Origin: an uncultured Alphaproteobacteria bacterium
Lineage (GTDB): Bacteria; Pseudomonadota; Alphaproteobacteria; CAAHEQ01; UBA3637
NCBI GenBank assembly: GCA_937935995.1
Contig: CALGXF010000034.1
Coordinates: 1 to 50,916 of the forward strand
Direction of reading: 5' to 3'
DNA: 50,916 nt
Part shown: positions 41,091-49,594 of the stretch, piece after piece
Position numbering within the stretch: position 1 is the first letter of the stretch
Layout of the letters: every line of letters starts with the position of its first letter
The notes under the pieces: model-generated
Database searches by the model: none
What the model was told of the DNA's origin: nothing
What the model saw: only the letters and a program-made list of their open reading frames with translations
Position numbers and translations under genes: made by a program

Positions 41091-41252
41091 TAAGGGCGAA
41101 TTTCGTTCGCGGTGCCACCTTACTTTACGATCTTGATTTTCATCGCAATCGCCTTAAAACGCGCTGTAACGGGCACACCCGGAAAGGTCTAATCAGAGCC
41201 TTGTGCTCCTTTCTTCTTTCAGCTCCGCTGTGTCGGCAGCATCTTTGCCTTT
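41091..41252 (-). promoter_or_regulatory. T-box riboswitch-like leader of aspS
   Basis: The core at 41091-41122 (minus sense) has outer stem TAAGG/CCTTA, 7-base bulge TGGCACC, inner stem GCGAA/TTCGC and loop CGAAA: the T-box antiterminator layout. Bulge TGGC can pair with GCCA, the expected end of tRNA-Asp (discriminator G73). Upstream, AAAGG (41248-41252) pairs with CCTTT (41183-41187) to close a compact first stem that contains GAC and GAT triplets as candidate Asp specifiers. No U-rich terminator lies between the core and aspS. CCTT of the core could instead pair with the AAGG ribosome site, which suggests translational control (inference). Confidence 0.8.
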
Positions 41253-41258
41253 GACTTG

Positions 41259-41287
41259 CTTATACACCAAACGAATAGCTTTGACAA
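41259..41287 (-). promoter_or_regulatory. Promoter of aspS leader
   Basis: Minus strand TTGTCA (41282-41287), 17-base spacer, TATAAG (41259-41264). Transcription would begin near 41252, at the first stem of the T-box-like leader. Confidence 0.7.
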
Positions 41288-41443
41288 GTATTATTACAGG
41301 GAACAGGATAAAATAATTCGGCAGTCAGGGAAGGGGAGAGGACTGTCAAGAGGATTAAAACAAAAATATACGTTCGCATGGGGTTGTTCTTTTTTTCGTT
41401 TTCTTTTACCATAACAGAATATTGTTTTTGAAAAGGATAAAAA

Positions 41444-42553
41444 ATGCAACCGACTCTTGTTATCATCATTGGTGTTTTATGTGTTAATTTGATTTTGTTG
41501 ATGTACGTGATGATTCGGCTTTCGCAAGGTGGGCGTGTCTTTACGGAATTAGAGCGGTTGGAACGCAATAACAAAGAAGATTCCGGCTTGTTGCGTCAAG
41601 AATTAAATGCCAGCTTGTTAGGATTTAACAACGCGATTCGTCAATCTGTTGAAACGCAATTGGACAAGATGCGTGCAACGGTGGATGAAAAGTTGCAAAC
41701 GACTTTGGAAAAACGGATTGGTGAATCGTTTTCGCAGGTCAGCGAGCGTTTGGAAAAAGTCCATCAGGGATTAGGGGAAATGCAAAATCTGGCAATGGGT
41801 GTCGGAGATTTAAAACGCGTCTTGACGAATGTGAAAAGCCGCGGTGTGTGGGGCGAAGTTCAATTGGGGGCTTTGTTGGAACAAATGCTGTCTCCGGATC
41901 AATATCAAAAGAATGTGAAAATCAAAGAAGGCACGACCGAAGTCGTCGAATACTGTGTGTGTTTGCCGGACGGGCTTATTCCGATTGATGCCAAGTTTCC
42001 GTATGAAGATTATGAGCGATTAATCGAAGCGGCGGATAAAGGCGATACAGCGGCTGTGGAATCGTCGGCTTTGGAGTTGGAGCGGCGTATTAAGTTGGAA
42101 GCTAAACGCATTTCGGATAAATACATCAGCGTGCCGAAAACGACAGATTTTGCCATTATGTTTTTGCCCACGGAAGGGCTTTATGCCGAAGTCATGCGGC
42201 GTCCGGGTTTGTCTGCGGAAGTTCAGCATAAGTTTAAAATTACGATTACGGGGCCCAGCACGTTGGGCGCTTTTTTGACCAGCCTGCAAATGGGATTTCG
42301 AACACTTGCGATTCAAAAGCGTTCCAGTGAAGTGTGGCAGGCATTGGGCGAAGCGCGCAGCGAATTTGAAAAGTACGGGACATGGGTAGAAAAAGTCAAA
42401 AAGAATATCGAAGCGGCCGGTAAAACATTGGATGAGGCAGGGACACGGACTCGGGCAATTGAACGCAAACTACGTGATGTGGGCGAACATGTAACGGATA
42501 AAACGGTTGAACATCCGGCAATAGAAATGAACAATTCCGGCGCTCTTGTTTGA
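41444..42553 (+). CDS. rmuC: RmuC family DNA recombination protein
   Basis: 369 residues. One N-terminal membrane helix (VIIIGVLCVNLILLMYVMI), a coiled coil (about 35-115) and a nuclease-like RmuC domain with GVWGEVQLGALLEQMLSPDQ and IPIDAKFPYEDYERL. RmuC limits recombination of inverted repeats; the biochemical activity is predicted from its restriction-endonuclease-like fold. GAAAAGGAT precedes the ATG. Confidence 0.94.
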   Translation: MQPTLVIIIGVLCVNLILLMYVMIRLSQGGRVFTELERLERNNKEDSGLLRQELNASLLGFNNAIRQSVETQLDKMRATVDEKLQTTLEKRIGESFSQVSERLEKVHQGLGEMQNLAMGVGDLKRVLTNVKSRGVWGEVQLGALLEQMLSPDQYQKNVKIKEGTTEVVEYCVCLPDGLIPIDAKFPYEDYERLIEAADKGDTAAVESSALELERRIKLEAKRISDKYISVPKTTDFAIMFLPTEGLYAEVMRRPGLSAEVQHKFKITITGPSTLGAFLTSLQMGFRTLAIQKRSSEVWQALGEARSEFEKYGTWVEKVKKNIEAAGKTLDEAGTRTRAIERKLRDVGEHVTDKTVEHPAIEMNNSGALV

Positions 42554-42624
42554 TTTCATTTTTTTTATTTGCTTTTTGGGGCATAATCACGTATTAAAGA
42601 AAAAACAAAAGGGAGCGAATCCAG

Positions 42625-42714
42625 ATGCTTTATTCAAATCAAAAAACGCGGGGGAAGATGACAAGCCTTCACCGTCTTTTTTTATGTGTGTTGACAAATA
42701 AGGAGAATCGATAA
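42625..42714 (+). CDS. Small upstream ORF coupled to pyrG (candidate leader peptide)
   Basis: 29 codons starting MLYSNQKTRGKMTSLHRL. GGGAG lies 9 bases before the ATG, and the stop overlaps the pyrG start as TAATG, which favours translational coupling. Within it, AAGATGAC and GTCTTTTTTT (about 42655-42682) can form a weak hairpin followed by a T run, a possible attenuator. Conservation is unknown and it could be a chance frame. Confidence 0.4.
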   Translation: MLYSNQKTRGKMTSLHRLFLCVLTNKENR

Positions 42715-44354
42715 TGACAAGATATGTGTTCATTTTGGGCGGTGTTGTTTCAAGCTTGGGAAAAGGCATCGCTTCGGCGGCAATCGGTTCTTTGCTTCAG
42801 GCGCGTGGCTATAAAGTTCGGATGCGCAAAATGGATCCTTATTTAAACATTGATCCGGGAACAATGAGCCCCTATCAACACGGTGAAGTTTTCGTAACGG
42901 ATGATGGTGCCGAAACGGATTTGGATTTAGGACATTATGAACGGTTTGTCGGTGTTTCTTGTCACAAAACGGACAGCGTGTCTGGCGGTAAAATTTATTA
43001 CAATGTGTTGACTAAAGAACGCAAAGGGGAATATTTGGGCGCGACGGTTCAAATGATTCCGCATGTGACGGACGAGCTGAAGCGGTTTATCAAATCTGAT
43101 TTAACGGACGAAGATTTTGTTTTGTATGAAGTCGGCGGCACAGTCGGGGATATTGAAGGAACGTTGTTTTTGGAAGCTATTCGTCAATTTTCCAACGAAG
43201 TTGGCCGGGAAAATTGCTGCTTTGTGTATTTGACCTTGTTGCCTTTTATCGAAACAGCCGGAGAGTTAAAAACAAAACCGACGCAACAGGCTGTGAAAAA
43301 GTTGTTGGAATCCGGTATTCAGGCAGACGTTTTGTTGTGCCGCAGCAAGATGGAAATTCCGGCGGAAGAGCGGCGGAAACTCGGGTTGTTCTGTAACGTA
43401 TCCAAAGACGATGTCGTGGCGGCGTTGGATGTGGACAATATTTATAAAATTCCGTTGTCCTATCATGAACAAGGATTAGATGTCCAAGTTTTAAAACACT
43501 TTGGTTTATATGAAACGGCGCCGGAACCGGACTTAACAAAATGGCGGGAAATTATTGATACGATGACGCATTTCGAACACCATGTAGACATTGCCGTTGT
43601 CGGGAAATATTGCGGGTTGCCGGATGCTTATAAGTCTTTGCGTGAAGCTTTGGTTCATGCGGGGATTGCCAATAAAACAAAGGTCAAAATCGATTGGGTT
43701 GACAGTGAAACGTTGGAACCGATGACCGATGACCAAGTGGCCGATCGATTGAAGTCTTATCATGCCATTTTGGTGCCGGGCGGTTTCGGTTTTCGGGGCA
43801 TAGAAGGTAAAATTAAGGCCATTACGTATGCCCGCACGCATCAAGTTCCTTTCTTTGGGATTTGTCTTGGGATGCAGATGGCGGTTGTCGAAGCGTGCCG
43901 TCATTTGTTGGGCATAACGGATGCCAATTCTGCGGAATTTACAAATGCGTGTACGGCTGTTATCAATCGCATGAAAGTGTGGGAAAAAGACGGTCGGAAA
44001 ATGATTCGTCCAGAGGAAGGTGATATGGGTGGAACAATGCGGTTGGGGGCTTATCCGGCTGTGTTGAAAGAAGGATCGTTGGCCGAACAAATTTACGGTG
44101 CTTCAACGATTCAAGAACGGCATCGGCATCGTTATGAAATGGATATTTCCTATGAACAAGCGTTGGCCGAAAAAGGGTTTATTATTTCCGGTAAGTCTCC
44201 GGACGGGTTGTTGCCGGAAATCGTGGAAATCCCGACGCATCCGTTCTTTATTGCCGGTCAGTTCCATCCGGAATTTAAATCTAAACCGTTTGCTCCGGCG
44301 CCGTTGTTCCGTGCATTTATACAGGCTGCGATGAAGCAGGCTGATTTGCTGTGA
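42714..44354 (+). CDS. pyrG: CTP synthase PyrG
   Basis: 546 residues, full length. The amidoligase domain starts MTRYVFILGGVVSSLGKGIA (P-loop) with MDPYLNIDPGTMSPYQHGEV. The C-terminal class I glutamine amidotransferase has GGFGFRG, the nucleophile in FFGICLGMQMA and the catalytic His-Glu in GQFHPEFKSKP. It makes CTP from UTP, ATP and Gln. AAGGAGAA precedes the ATG, and a strong terminator follows. Confidence 0.98.
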   Translation: MTRYVFILGGVVSSLGKGIASAAIGSLLQARGYKVRMRKMDPYLNIDPGTMSPYQHGEVFVTDDGAETDLDLGHYERFVGVSCHKTDSVSGGKIYYNVLTKERKGEYLGATVQMIPHVTDELKRFIKSDLTDEDFVLYEVGGTVGDIEGTLFLEAIRQFSNEVGRENCCFVYLTLLPFIETAGELKTKPTQQAVKKLLESGIQADVLLCRSKMEIPAEERRKLGLFCNVSKDDVVAALDVDNIYKIPLSYHEQGLDVQVLKHFGLYETAPEPDLTKWREIIDTMTHFEHHVDIAVVGKYCGLPDAYKSLREALVHAGIANKTKVKIDWVDSETLEPMTDDQVADRLKSYHAILVPGGFGFRGIEGKIKAITYARTHQVPFFGICLGMQMAVVEACRHLLGITDANSAEFTNACTAVINRMKVWEKDGRKMIRPEEGDMGGTMRLGAYPAVLKEGSLAEQIYGASTIQERHRHRYEMDISYEQALAEKGFIISGKSPDGLLPEIVEIPTHPFFIAGQFHPEFKSKPFAPAPLFRAFIQAAMKQADLL

Positions 44355-44356
44355 TA

Positions 44357-44388
44357 CAAAAAACGCTCCGAAATCGGGGCGTTTTTTT
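44357..44388 (+). terminator. Terminator after pyrG
   Basis: Stem AACGCTCCG (44362-44370) with CGGGGCGTT (44375-44383, one G-T pair), loop AAAT, then a T run. Confidence 0.9.
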
Positions 44389-44398
44389 ATGTTAACGC

Positions 44399-44427
44399 TT
44401 GATTTATGCCGCATTTGTCCATATACT
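44399..44427 (+). promoter_or_regulatory. Promoter for MscS-like gene
   Basis: TTGATT (44399-44404), 17-base spacer, TATACT (44422-44427), 32 bases before the ATG. Confidence 0.65.
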
Positions 44428-44459
44428 GACTGTCATGGAAAATAAAAAAGGGGTTCAGC

Positions 44460-45599
44460 ATGTTTAAATTATCTGATTGGGTTGCCGATGAAGAAGCTTT
44501 TATGGCAAAGTTGTCTGCTTTTTGGGATGTTTTGCTGGTTGCCATTGTCATTGCTTTTGTTTCCGTCAATCAAGATTTGGAATACGACGAAAACTTAAAA
44601 AGCATTCTTTTGTTCTGTGCGACGCTTTCCGTTTTTTACGTTTTATATCGCATGATTCGCCGATTTGCCCGGCTGTTGGATGAACCTTATTTTGATTTTG
44701 AAGGCAGACCTCAACAAAGAAAACAATCGTGGTTTTTGAATTACCTGATTAATCCGCTGTTTTTCTTTTGCGCTTTTTTGATTTTAACGGGATTGTTCCA
44801 TGTTGATATTCAATTTATGGAGCGCTTGTCGGCCGGTTTTTCTTTCGCAGGGTTGGTTATTTCAACAAGAACACTTATTTTGGCGGGTTTTGTCTTTTTA
44901 ATTGTTTTGACATTGACGCGGTTTGTTCAGCGGGTGACTTTGGAAAAATTACAAGAACACGTGGAAATGGGCATTACGTTTAAAAATTCTTTGATTGCCG
45001 GTATGGGGTATTTTGGGGCTGTTTTGGCTTTTTGCGGGTTGTTCGCCGCGTTAGGCGCTAATGTTTTGCCGTTTGTTTTATTGTTGGCAGCTCTTTTTAT
45101 CGGGATGTGCTTCGGATTAAAAGACATGATTCAAAATTTTGTCTCCGGCATGCAAATTTTGTGGACACGCTCCATTAAAATCGGGGATTGGATTGTTATT
45201 GATAAGGCGGAAGGTTTTGTCAAACGCATCACGTTGTGTTCGACCGAAATCGAAACGTTGGACAAAGCGTCTGTGATTTTCCCTAATACGGATATAACGA
45301 CAAAGAAAATTGTCAACTGGACACATGAAGATACGATTGGCCGGACGGAAATCAAGGTGACGGTGCCTTACGGTGTGAAAATGCAAAAAGTACGGGATAT
45401 TATGTTGCAAATTGCGGATAATCATCCGAGTGTTTTGGAAGATCCGGCACCGTCCGTCGTGGTGTTGGATATTCGCAAAGACAGCGTGGATGTCGAATTA
45501 AGGTGTTTTATTCCCAATAAAGTCCAACGGTTTTCGATTGCCAATACGCTTCGGGAAGAAATTTATGACGCTTTTGTCAAAGCCAAGATTAAGGATTAA
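44460..45599 (+). CDS. MscS-family mechanosensitive channel
   Basis: 379 residues. Four or five membrane helices, the pore-lining one around ALFIGMCFGLKDMIQNFVSG. The cytoplasmic MscS beta domain follows (RSIKIGDWIVIDKAEGFVKR, SVIFPNTDITTKKIVNW) and then an alpha/beta domain. It should gate ions on membrane tension or osmotic downshift. A long N-terminal part (about 1-200) makes it larger than MscS of E. coli but smaller than MscK. AAAAGGGG precedes the ATG. Its 3' end overlaps the convergent lipoprotein gene by 11 bases. Confidence 0.93.
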   Translation: MFKLSDWVADEEAFMAKLSAFWDVLLVAIVIAFVSVNQDLEYDENLKSILLFCATLSVFYVLYRMIRRFARLLDEPYFDFEGRPQQRKQSWFLNYLINPLFFFCAFLILTGLFHVDIQFMERLSAGFSFAGLVISTRTLILAGFVFLIVLTLTRFVQRVTLEKLQEHVEMGITFKNSLIAGMGYFGAVLAFCGLFAALGANVLPFVLLLAALFIGMCFGLKDMIQNFVSGMQILWTRSIKIGDWIVIDKAEGFVKRITLCSTEIETLDKASVIFPNTDITTKKIVNWTHEDTIGRTEIKVTVPYGVKMQKVRDIMLQIADNHPSVLEDPAPSVVVLDIRKDSVDVELRCFIPNKVQRFSIANTLREEIYDAFVKAKIKD

Positions 45600-45885
45600 T
45601 CGGTTCCTGACATTGGAAAACGGCTGTGTTGGGCGTGAATAAAGCGCAATTAAAATAACGGGTTCCCGTTCGTTCGGCGGGCTTATTCGTTGCAAGACAA
45701 ACGGTGTTAGCCATTTCCTGTAATTCGGCGTCGTTCGTCATCAACCCATTATAACAAATAGCAATTGTCGGGGCTTGAGATTGGCCGATAGGGTGAGCAA
45801 CGCCGGCTTCTCTTCTTGAATCGACATAAGGTGCGCATCCGGTCAGTCCGAAACATATTAAAATAAATGCGAAAAAACATCTCAT
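45589..45885 (-). CDS. Small lipoprotein of unknown function
   Basis: 98 residues from ATG 45885; a TTG 12 bases earlier sits directly on the AGGAG site and is less likely. The signal peptide MRCFFAFILICFGLTGC carries a lipobox with Cys at 17. The mature part has three Cys and no recognised domain. It ends inside the convergent MscS-like gene, with no separate terminator visible. Confidence 0.75.
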   Translation of the reverse strand: MRCFFAFILICFGLTGCAPYVDSRREAGVAHPIGQSQAPTIAICYNGLMTNDAELQEMANTVCLATNKPAERTGTRYFNCALFTPNTAVFQCQEPINP

Positions 45886-45982
45886 AGTACTGGACAACTC
45901 CTATCTGTTTATGCCAAAATGTAAAAAGTTTAAATATGCTTATTCTTTATACGCCATGTTGCGCGATTTGGAAAGGGGTTAA

Positions 45983-46996
45983 ATGGAAAAAAAGTATCGC
46001 CTCATCACACGGGATGATTTCGACGGATTGGTTTGCGCCGTTTTGTTGAAAAAATTGGATTTGGTGGATGATATCCTGTTTGTGCATCCCAGAGATATGC
46101 AGCACAATCGGGTGATGGTTTCCTCGGGTGATATTTCGGCAAATTTGCCGTATGTGCCGGGTGTTTATATGGCCTTTGATCATCATGCTTCCGAAAGCCG
46201 CCGCGTGGGGGCGCATACGAACTTTGTTTGTGTGCCGCAAGCTCCTTCTGCCGCGCAAGTCATTTATGATTATTTTAACATGGGCGAAAAGTTTCCCGGC
46301 GTTTTTGAAGAGCTTTTGCAGGCGCTTAACAAAGCAGATACGGCTGATTTTACGGCGCAGGATATTTTAAATCCGCAAGGATGGGTTTTATTTAACTTTA
46401 TTTTAGATCCGAAAACGGGTTTTACGCGCTTTCATGATTTCCAAACCAGCCATGAAGATTTGGTGCGGTTGCTTATCAATTCAATCGAAGGCATGTCAAT
46501 AGACGATATTTTAAATTTGCCGGATATGCAAGAACGCGTGATGCTTTATCAGACATATCAGGAGCATTTTAAAGATCAAATCGAACGGTGTGCGATGGTC
46601 TGTCAAAATTTGGTTGTCGTTGATTTGCGCGAAGAAGAAATTATTTATCCCGGCAACCGGTTTTTGGTGTATGCGCTTTACCCCAATTGCAATTTATCTT
46701 TGATGATAGAAAAAGACACCAAATCGGAACGGATTACATTTTCGCTCGGCCGGTCTATTTTGAACAGAACATCAACGGTTGATGCCGGTGCCGTTATGGC
46801 TGAGTACAACGGGGGCGGACATACAGGTGCAGGGACTTGTCAAAGTACGGATTTTGATGTAGAAAAGATAAAGATGGATTTGATTGCTGCCATATTGATG
46901 GCGTCCAAAAAAACGGATACGGGAGAGCTGTCGGATGAATATTCACGAGTATCAGGCCAAGAAGATATTCAACACATACGGGATACCCGTTCTTAA
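45983..46996 (+). CDS. DHH/DHHA1 family phosphoesterase
   Basis: 337 residues. Metal-site motifs are TRDDFDGLVCA (about 9-19) and FDHHAS (65-70), and the C-terminal DHHA1 domain has the glycine-rich NGGGHTGAGT. Members hydrolyse phosphoesters of oligonucleotides, cyclic dinucleotides or polyphosphate; the substrate cannot be fixed here. AAAGGGG lies 6-7 bases before the ATG. The last 62 bases overlap the next gene in another frame, an unusually long overlap. First gene of the operon running to cheR. Confidence 0.9.
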   Translation: MEKKYRLITRDDFDGLVCAVLLKKLDLVDDILFVHPRDMQHNRVMVSSGDISANLPYVPGVYMAFDHHASESRRVGAHTNFVCVPQAPSAAQVIYDYFNMGEKFPGVFEELLQALNKADTADFTAQDILNPQGWVLFNFILDPKTGFTRFHDFQTSHEDLVRLLINSIEGMSIDDILNLPDMQERVMLYQTYQEHFKDQIERCAMVCQNLVVVDLREEEIIYPGNRFLVYALYPNCNLSLMIEKDTKSERITFSLGRSILNRTSTVDAGAVMAEYNGGGHTGAGTCQSTDFDVEKIKMDLIAAILMASKKTDTGELSDEYSRVSGQEDIQHIRDTRS

Positions 46997-48113
46997 AGGG
47001 TGTATTGCTTACACGCCGGGGGAGGCACAGCGGTGTACGCAAATAATCGGCGGGAAAAAGTGGGCTGTTAAAGCGCAAATTCATTCAAATGTGCGCGGGC
47101 ACGGTTCTTTTATCGAAACGGGTGCCGGTGCAAAAGGCGGTATTCGGTTTGTTTCTTCCGGGAAAGAGGCGGCTGAAGAAGCGGCTAAAATGTTGGGAAA
47201 AACGTTGGTGACGCCTTTGACCGGGCCGGAAGGTCAGGAAGTTAAAAAAGTTTATGTGGAAGAGTATGTTGAAATTGCATCCGCGTATGCTTTAAGTATT
47301 TATATCGATTTCAGTGTGGAAAAAGTCTTTTTGTCGTTGGCGGATGTTACCGAAAACAAAAAACGCCCTAAAGCCTTTTTAACCGAGCTGGATATTAATA
47401 AAAAGATGACGGTTGTCAAGGCAACGGCGTTGGCGGCTAAATTGGGCGTGCCTCAAAAACACATTGCCAAAACGGCGAAAGTCATTCAAAAAATGTATGA
47501 AATTTTTAAAACATATTCGGCTTTTCGCATTGATATCAATCCTCTTGTTGTGACGGCTGATAATCGGTTATTTGCTTTGGATGGAAAGATTGCTTTTGAT
47601 CCGGATGCCGTCGGCAAATACAAAGAAATTACCTGTATGCGGGATGTGGAAGAAGAAACACCCAGCCAAATTAAAGCGCGGCTCAATAACTTCAGATACA
47701 TTAAATTAGACGGTAATATCGGATGTATCATTAACGGATCAGGGTTGGGGATGGCAACGTTGGATTTGATTCATCTGTACGGCGGAAAAGCTGCGTGTAT
47801 TTTGGACTTGGGCGGCGAGCCGACGAAAGAAACCGTAACCAATGCGTTTAAGTCTATTTTGTCGGAACCGAATGTCGAAGGGGTTTTGATTAATATTTTC
47901 GGTGGTTCTTCCCGGTGCGACGTGATTGCGGAAGGATTGATTGCGGCGTCTCGGGAAATCAGCATCGGCATGCCGTTAGTGGTGCGCATGGACGGAACAA
48001 ATGCCCAAATCGGATGCCGATTGTTGTTTGAATCCGGCTTGCCGTTTACCGTAAAGCAAAGCATGGATGAGGCGGTTCGCGTCATTATTCAATCTGTGCA
48101 GGAGATTGTCTGA
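46935..48113 (+). CDS. Succinyl-CoA synthetase beta subunit-like protein (divergent)
   Basis: 392 residues. It keeps the SucC layout: MNIHEYQAKKIFNTYGIPVL, ATP-grasp domain, DGNIGCIINGSGLGMATLDL, VLINIFGGSSRCDVIAEGLI. It departs at key places: the nucleotide loop reads KAQIHSNVRGHGSF rather than the usual HAGGRGKAGG, and the metal-site IEINPLV is IDINPLV. GGGAG precedes the ATG, supporting this start despite the 62-base overlap with the DHH gene. It could be a divergent CoA ligase (succinate, malate or another acid) or a protein with a new role. It is paired with an alpha subunit that lacks the phosphohistidine. Confidence 0.85.
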   Translation: MNIHEYQAKKIFNTYGIPVLKGCIAYTPGEAQRCTQIIGGKKWAVKAQIHSNVRGHGSFIETGAGAKGGIRFVSSGKEAAEEAAKMLGKTLVTPLTGPEGQEVKKVYVEEYVEIASAYALSIYIDFSVEKVFLSLADVTENKKRPKAFLTELDINKKMTVVKATALAAKLGVPQKHIAKTAKVIQKMYEIFKTYSAFRIDINPLVVTADNRLFALDGKIAFDPDAVGKYKEITCMRDVEEETPSQIKARLNNFRYIKLDGNIGCIINGSGLGMATLDLIHLYGGKAACILDLGGEPTKETVTNAFKSILSEPNVEGVLINIFGGSSRCDVIAEGLIAASREISIGMPLVVRMDGTNAQIGCRLLFESGLPFTVKQSMDEAVRVIIQSVQEIV

Positions 48114-49009
48114 TGAGTATTTTGGGAAATGAAAAAACGCGTGTGATTTGCCAAGGCATTTTGACGCCGGAAGGATTAAAACATACAGAACAATCGTTGG
48201 CTTACGGCACCCATATTGTCGGCGGTGTTGCCAAAGGGAAAAAAGGGGATCAGATTTTCGGTATTCCGCTTTACAATACGGTGAAAGAGGCTGTTCGGGC
48301 GCAGCAGCCGGATGTCAGCGTAATTTACGCGGCACCGTTACAGGCGGCGGAAGAAATTATGGCAGCGATTGAAGCGGGTGTTCCATTGATTGTTTGTACG
48401 ACGGAGCGTGTACCGGTTCAGGATATTTTAAAGATAAAAAGTTTGTTGAAAAAGTCCAAAAGCCGTCTGATTGGTCCGGCGTCACAGGGAATTATCACGG
48501 CAGGGGCTTGCAAAATCGGCACGATGCCGGCGCATTTGTTCCAAAAGGGAAACGTCGGAATTATGTCTCGATCCAGTTCCGTTATGTATGAAGCGTTGCA
48601 ACAGTTGCATAAAAAAGGATTAGGCGTTACGACTTGTGTTGCTTTGGGGGCTTATCCGGTTTTGGGAACCTCTTTTAATGAAATTTTGGATTTATTTTTG
48701 AAAGATAAACAGACGCAAGCCATTTTATTAATCGGAGAAATCGGTGGCAACTTTGAACAGGTTTTGGCGCAGTATTATGCGAAAAAAAGGCGTAAAAAAC
48801 CTTTAATCAGCTATGTCGTCGGAAGCTTTGTGCCGCCGAAAACATACATGGGAAACATCGGGGCGATTGTCAGTGAAGAAACGGAAACGGCTTCCTTTAA
48901 AAAAGATGCGTTGAAAAAAGCAGGTTCGGTGATTGTTGAGTCTCCCGTTCGGATTGGGGATGCTGTTTTCAAAGCATTGATGCAGGGAATGGATAAGGAA
49001 CAAAAATGA
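48113..49009 (+). CDS. Succinyl-CoA synthetase alpha subunit-like protein lacking catalytic His
   Basis: 298 residues, SucD layout: a Rossmann CoA-binding domain (about 1-125) and a ligase domain. The phosphohistidine motif MGHAGAI reads MGNIGAI (N248; codon AAC checked). GPNCPG is GPASQG, and VSRSGTLTYE is MSRSSSVMYE. The GEIGG motif with its Glu is kept. Without the His the standard phosphoryl relay between ATP and succinate cannot run, so normal SCS activity is not expected. The start overlaps the sucC-like stop by one base (TGATG) and the end overlaps the chpT-like gene by 4 bases. Confidence 0.88.
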   Translation: MSILGNEKTRVICQGILTPEGLKHTEQSLAYGTHIVGGVAKGKKGDQIFGIPLYNTVKEAVRAQQPDVSVIYAAPLQAAEEIMAAIEAGVPLIVCTTERVPVQDILKIKSLLKKSKSRLIGPASQGIITAGACKIGTMPAHLFQKGNVGIMSRSSSVMYEALQQLHKKGLGVTTCVALGAYPVLGTSFNEILDLFLKDKQTQAILLIGEIGGNFEQVLAQYYAKKRRKKPLISYVVGSFVPPKTYMGNIGAIVSEETETASFKKDALKKAGSVIVESPVRIGDAVFKALMQGMDKEQK

Positions 49010-49560
49010 GTGTGTCTTTAACAAATTTAGTTTATACGCGGATTAGCCACGATTTATCAAATGCGGCCGGGGCGGTTTATAACGGAACCGAGTTGTTGGC
49101 AGAAGATCCTGTCGGGGTTCAGGAAACGGCTGTGCTTTTGCAAAACAGCGCGCGTGTTTTGATGGCTCGGTTGAAATTTTTCAGACAGGCTTTCGGGCTG
49201 CCGAATATCGAAGCAGATGATGCGACGCCGGCGTATTTGGAAACATTGTCGACACCGATTAAGCTTGTCGGTTTTTGTGTGGATCCTTTGTGCAAAGTGT
49301 GTGTCATGGTTTTGGCAGACTGTTTAATTCGCGGCGGTACCATTCAAATCGAAGATGACAAGATAACGGCAACCGGTCCGGCGTTGAAAGTCGCGCCTGA
49401 ATTACAGCGTGTTTTGGAGGCTGGCCAGTCTGTTGCGACTCCGGCGTTGGCACCGGCTTTATATGCATTCCATTTGGCGCAGGAACAACATATCCGCTTT
49501 TTATTTCAGGCGGATGAAGAAAAGCAGGTTATTTCCTTAAAAAAAGTTGTCAATTCTTAA
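49006..49560 (+). CDS. ChpT-like histidine phosphotransferase
   Basis: 184 residues. The helix with the phosphoryl-accepting His is visible near the N-terminus (RISHDLSNAAGAVYNGTELL), matching the ChpT/DUF2328 pattern of alphaproteobacteria; a Bergerat-like C-terminal domain without ATP motifs follows. In Caulobacter ChpT relays phosphate from CckA to CtrA and CpdR. This copy is translationally coupled to the sucD-like gene (4-base overlap) and followed by a receiver and cheR, so it may serve this local pathway and not the cell-cycle relay. Confidence 0.85.
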   Translation: MSVSLTNLVYTRISHDLSNAAGAVYNGTELLAEDPVGVQETAVLLQNSARVLMARLKFFRQAFGLPNIEADDATPAYLETLSTPIKLVGFCVDPLCKVCVMVLADCLIRGGTIQIEDDKITATGPALKVAPELQRVLEAGQSVATPALAPALYAFHLAQEQHIRFLFQADEEKQVISLKKVVNS

Positions 49561-49594
49561 AAAATATGGCATCTTATCAGATAAGGAAAAAAAC

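Noticed and set aside
43533..44090. 185-residue frame antisense to pyrG
   Set aside because: Shadow of a highly conserved coding sequence; no promoter or ribosome site.
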